A DNA stretch of 64,000 bases from Anaerobacillus alkalidiazotrophicus (GTDB taxonomy: Bacteria; Bacillota; Bacilli; Bacillales_H; Anaerobacillaceae), in NCBI RefSeq assembly GCF_001866055.1, contig NZ_MLQS01000031.1, positions 124,001-188,000 of the forward strand. Reading direction: 5' to 3'. Under the pieces are notes generated by a model. It had not been told where the DNA came from. It saw nothing but the letters and a program-made list of their open reading frames with translations, and did no database searches. Shown here one piece after another: positions 63,375-64,000 of this stretch. The stretch's first letter is position 1; every line of letters starts with the position of its first letter. The position numbers and the translations under genes were made by a program.

Positions 63375-64000
63375 ATGCTAGATGAGTATTTTGAAATTCA
63401 GTTGGATAATGATAAATTAAAAGCTACTCTACTACAAAAAGTACGTATTAACGAAAAAAGCGTAATAACAGAGACTGATATCTTAGGTTTTATTATGGAA
63501 CATGGTATTGTATTTGGTATAAAAAAAGAATTGCTTACAAAAATTGTAGCTAATGAAATAACTTGCCCAGTAGTCATAGCAGAGGGGCTAAGTCCGATTA
63601 ATGGAAAAGATGCTATTTTAAAGCCTGTTTTACCAAATAATAATGAAATAAAGTCAGTAGAAGATTTACATAATGTTGATTTAAAACAGGTCATAAATAT
63701 TCCTTCGGTTACTCATGGACAATTAATTGGTAAAAAAATAACAGCTACAAGTGGAACGGCAGGTATGAACGTATTTGGAGAGGAACTACTCCCAAAGCCA
63801 GGCAAGGATTTCAGGTTACGTGTAGGAAAAAATACTCGTATCGATGATGAAGGTTTACGGTTATTTTCAATGATCGATGGACAAATGTCGATTGAAAATA
63901 AGGTTATTCACGTTTACCCTGTATTTGAAGTAAATGGAGACCTAGATTTAAAGATAGGTAATATATCATTTATAGGTAGTGTCACCATAAGAGGGAATGT
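63375..64000 (+). CDS. FapA/DUF342 family protein (3' end outside window)
   Basis: An open frame starts at ATG 63375, 10-15 bases after AAAGGAG, and runs unbroken to the window edge, giving 208 residues of a longer protein. The sequence has the N-terminal region and start of the repeated beta domain of the flagellar assembly protein A / DUF342 family (ITATSGTAGMNVFGEELLPK, GKDFRLRVGKNTRI, then the beginning of GNISFIGSVTIRGNV). Its biochemical role is not well known. In B. subtilis swrB occupies this place. Confidence 0.85.
   Translation, partial: MLDEYFEIQLDNDKLKATLLQKVRINEKSVITETDILGFIMEHGIVFGIKKELLTKIVANEITCPVVIAEGLSPINGKDAILKPVLPNNNEIKSVEDLHNVDLKQVINIPSVTHGQLIGKKITATSGTAGMNVFGEELLPKPGKDFRLRVGKNTRIDDEGLRLFSMIDGQMSIENKVIHVYPVFEVNGDLDLKIGNISFIGSVTIRGN

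Noticed and set aside
1..64000. Anti-phage, secondary-metabolite or prophage islands
   Set aside because: All genes but a few small ones have clear housekeeping or flagellar counterparts in the conserved Bacillaceae order; no integrase, tRNA junction or foreign-composition block was seen.

Overview
The window is a low-GC Gram-positive chromosome segment with the gene order of the Bacillus subtilis recG-smc-ffh-rplS-sucCD-topA-codY-fla/che region. Protein lengths and motifs match Bacillaceae, the ribosome binding sites are strong (GGAGG types), and GTG/TTG starts are frequent. Some traits differ from B. subtilis: an FapA/DUF342 gene follows sigD, a TIGR02530-type protein lies between flgD and flgE, and intergenic palindromes are abundant. 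These suggest another, perhaps alkaliphilic, Bacillaceae genus, but the species cannot be named from sequence alone. Almost every gene lies on the + strand; the one supported minus-strand gene is a small UPF0435 protein.

Layout. 1-2.8 kb: 3' part of L-serine dehydratase alpha (sdaAA) and recG. 2.85-6.6 kb: the fapR-plsX-fabD-fabG-acpP lipid cluster, with a FapR operator over the fapR promoter. 6.75-18.2 kb: rnc, smc, ftsY, ylxM, ffh, rpsP, khpA, ylqD, rimM, trmD and rplS (RNA processing, chromosome condensation, protein targeting, ribosome assembly). 18.3-22.7 kb: signal peptidase, rbgA, rnhB, and a two-gene module (ylqG-ylqH) resembling FliK and the C-terminal domain of FlhB. 23.1-23.5 kb: two overlapping unknown small genes. 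23.9-34.6 kb: sucCD, dprA, topA, trmFO, and xerC-hslV-hslU-codY ending in a strong terminator. 34.6-35.6 kb: a gene-free kilobase with palindromic elements and the probable fla/che promoter. 35.6-64 kb: the fla/che operon from flgB to sigD and the start of fapA, which is cut by the window end.

The fla/che operon encodes the rod base, MS ring, C ring, export gate and ATPase, hook, hook-length control, the chemotaxis pathway (CheY, B, A, W, C, D, with FliY as a second CheY-P phosphatase), placement factors FlhF/FlhG and sigma-D. CodY, a known repressor of fla/che in B. subtilis, is encoded immediately upstream.

Between genes there are two kinds of repeated DNA. One is a dispersed, partly decayed intergenic repeat with five recognisable copies, one of them between fliL and fliM inside the flagellar operon. 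The other is a group of GC-rich palindromes resembling IS200/IS605-type ends or MITEs, without any transposase in the window. No rRNA, tRNA, CRISPR array, prophage or intact insertion sequence was seen. The least ordinary points are the separate FliK/FlhB-like pair, the mobile-looking palindromes, the structured gaps before rnc and fliF, and the unknown small genes at 23.1-23.5 kb and between cheD and sigD.
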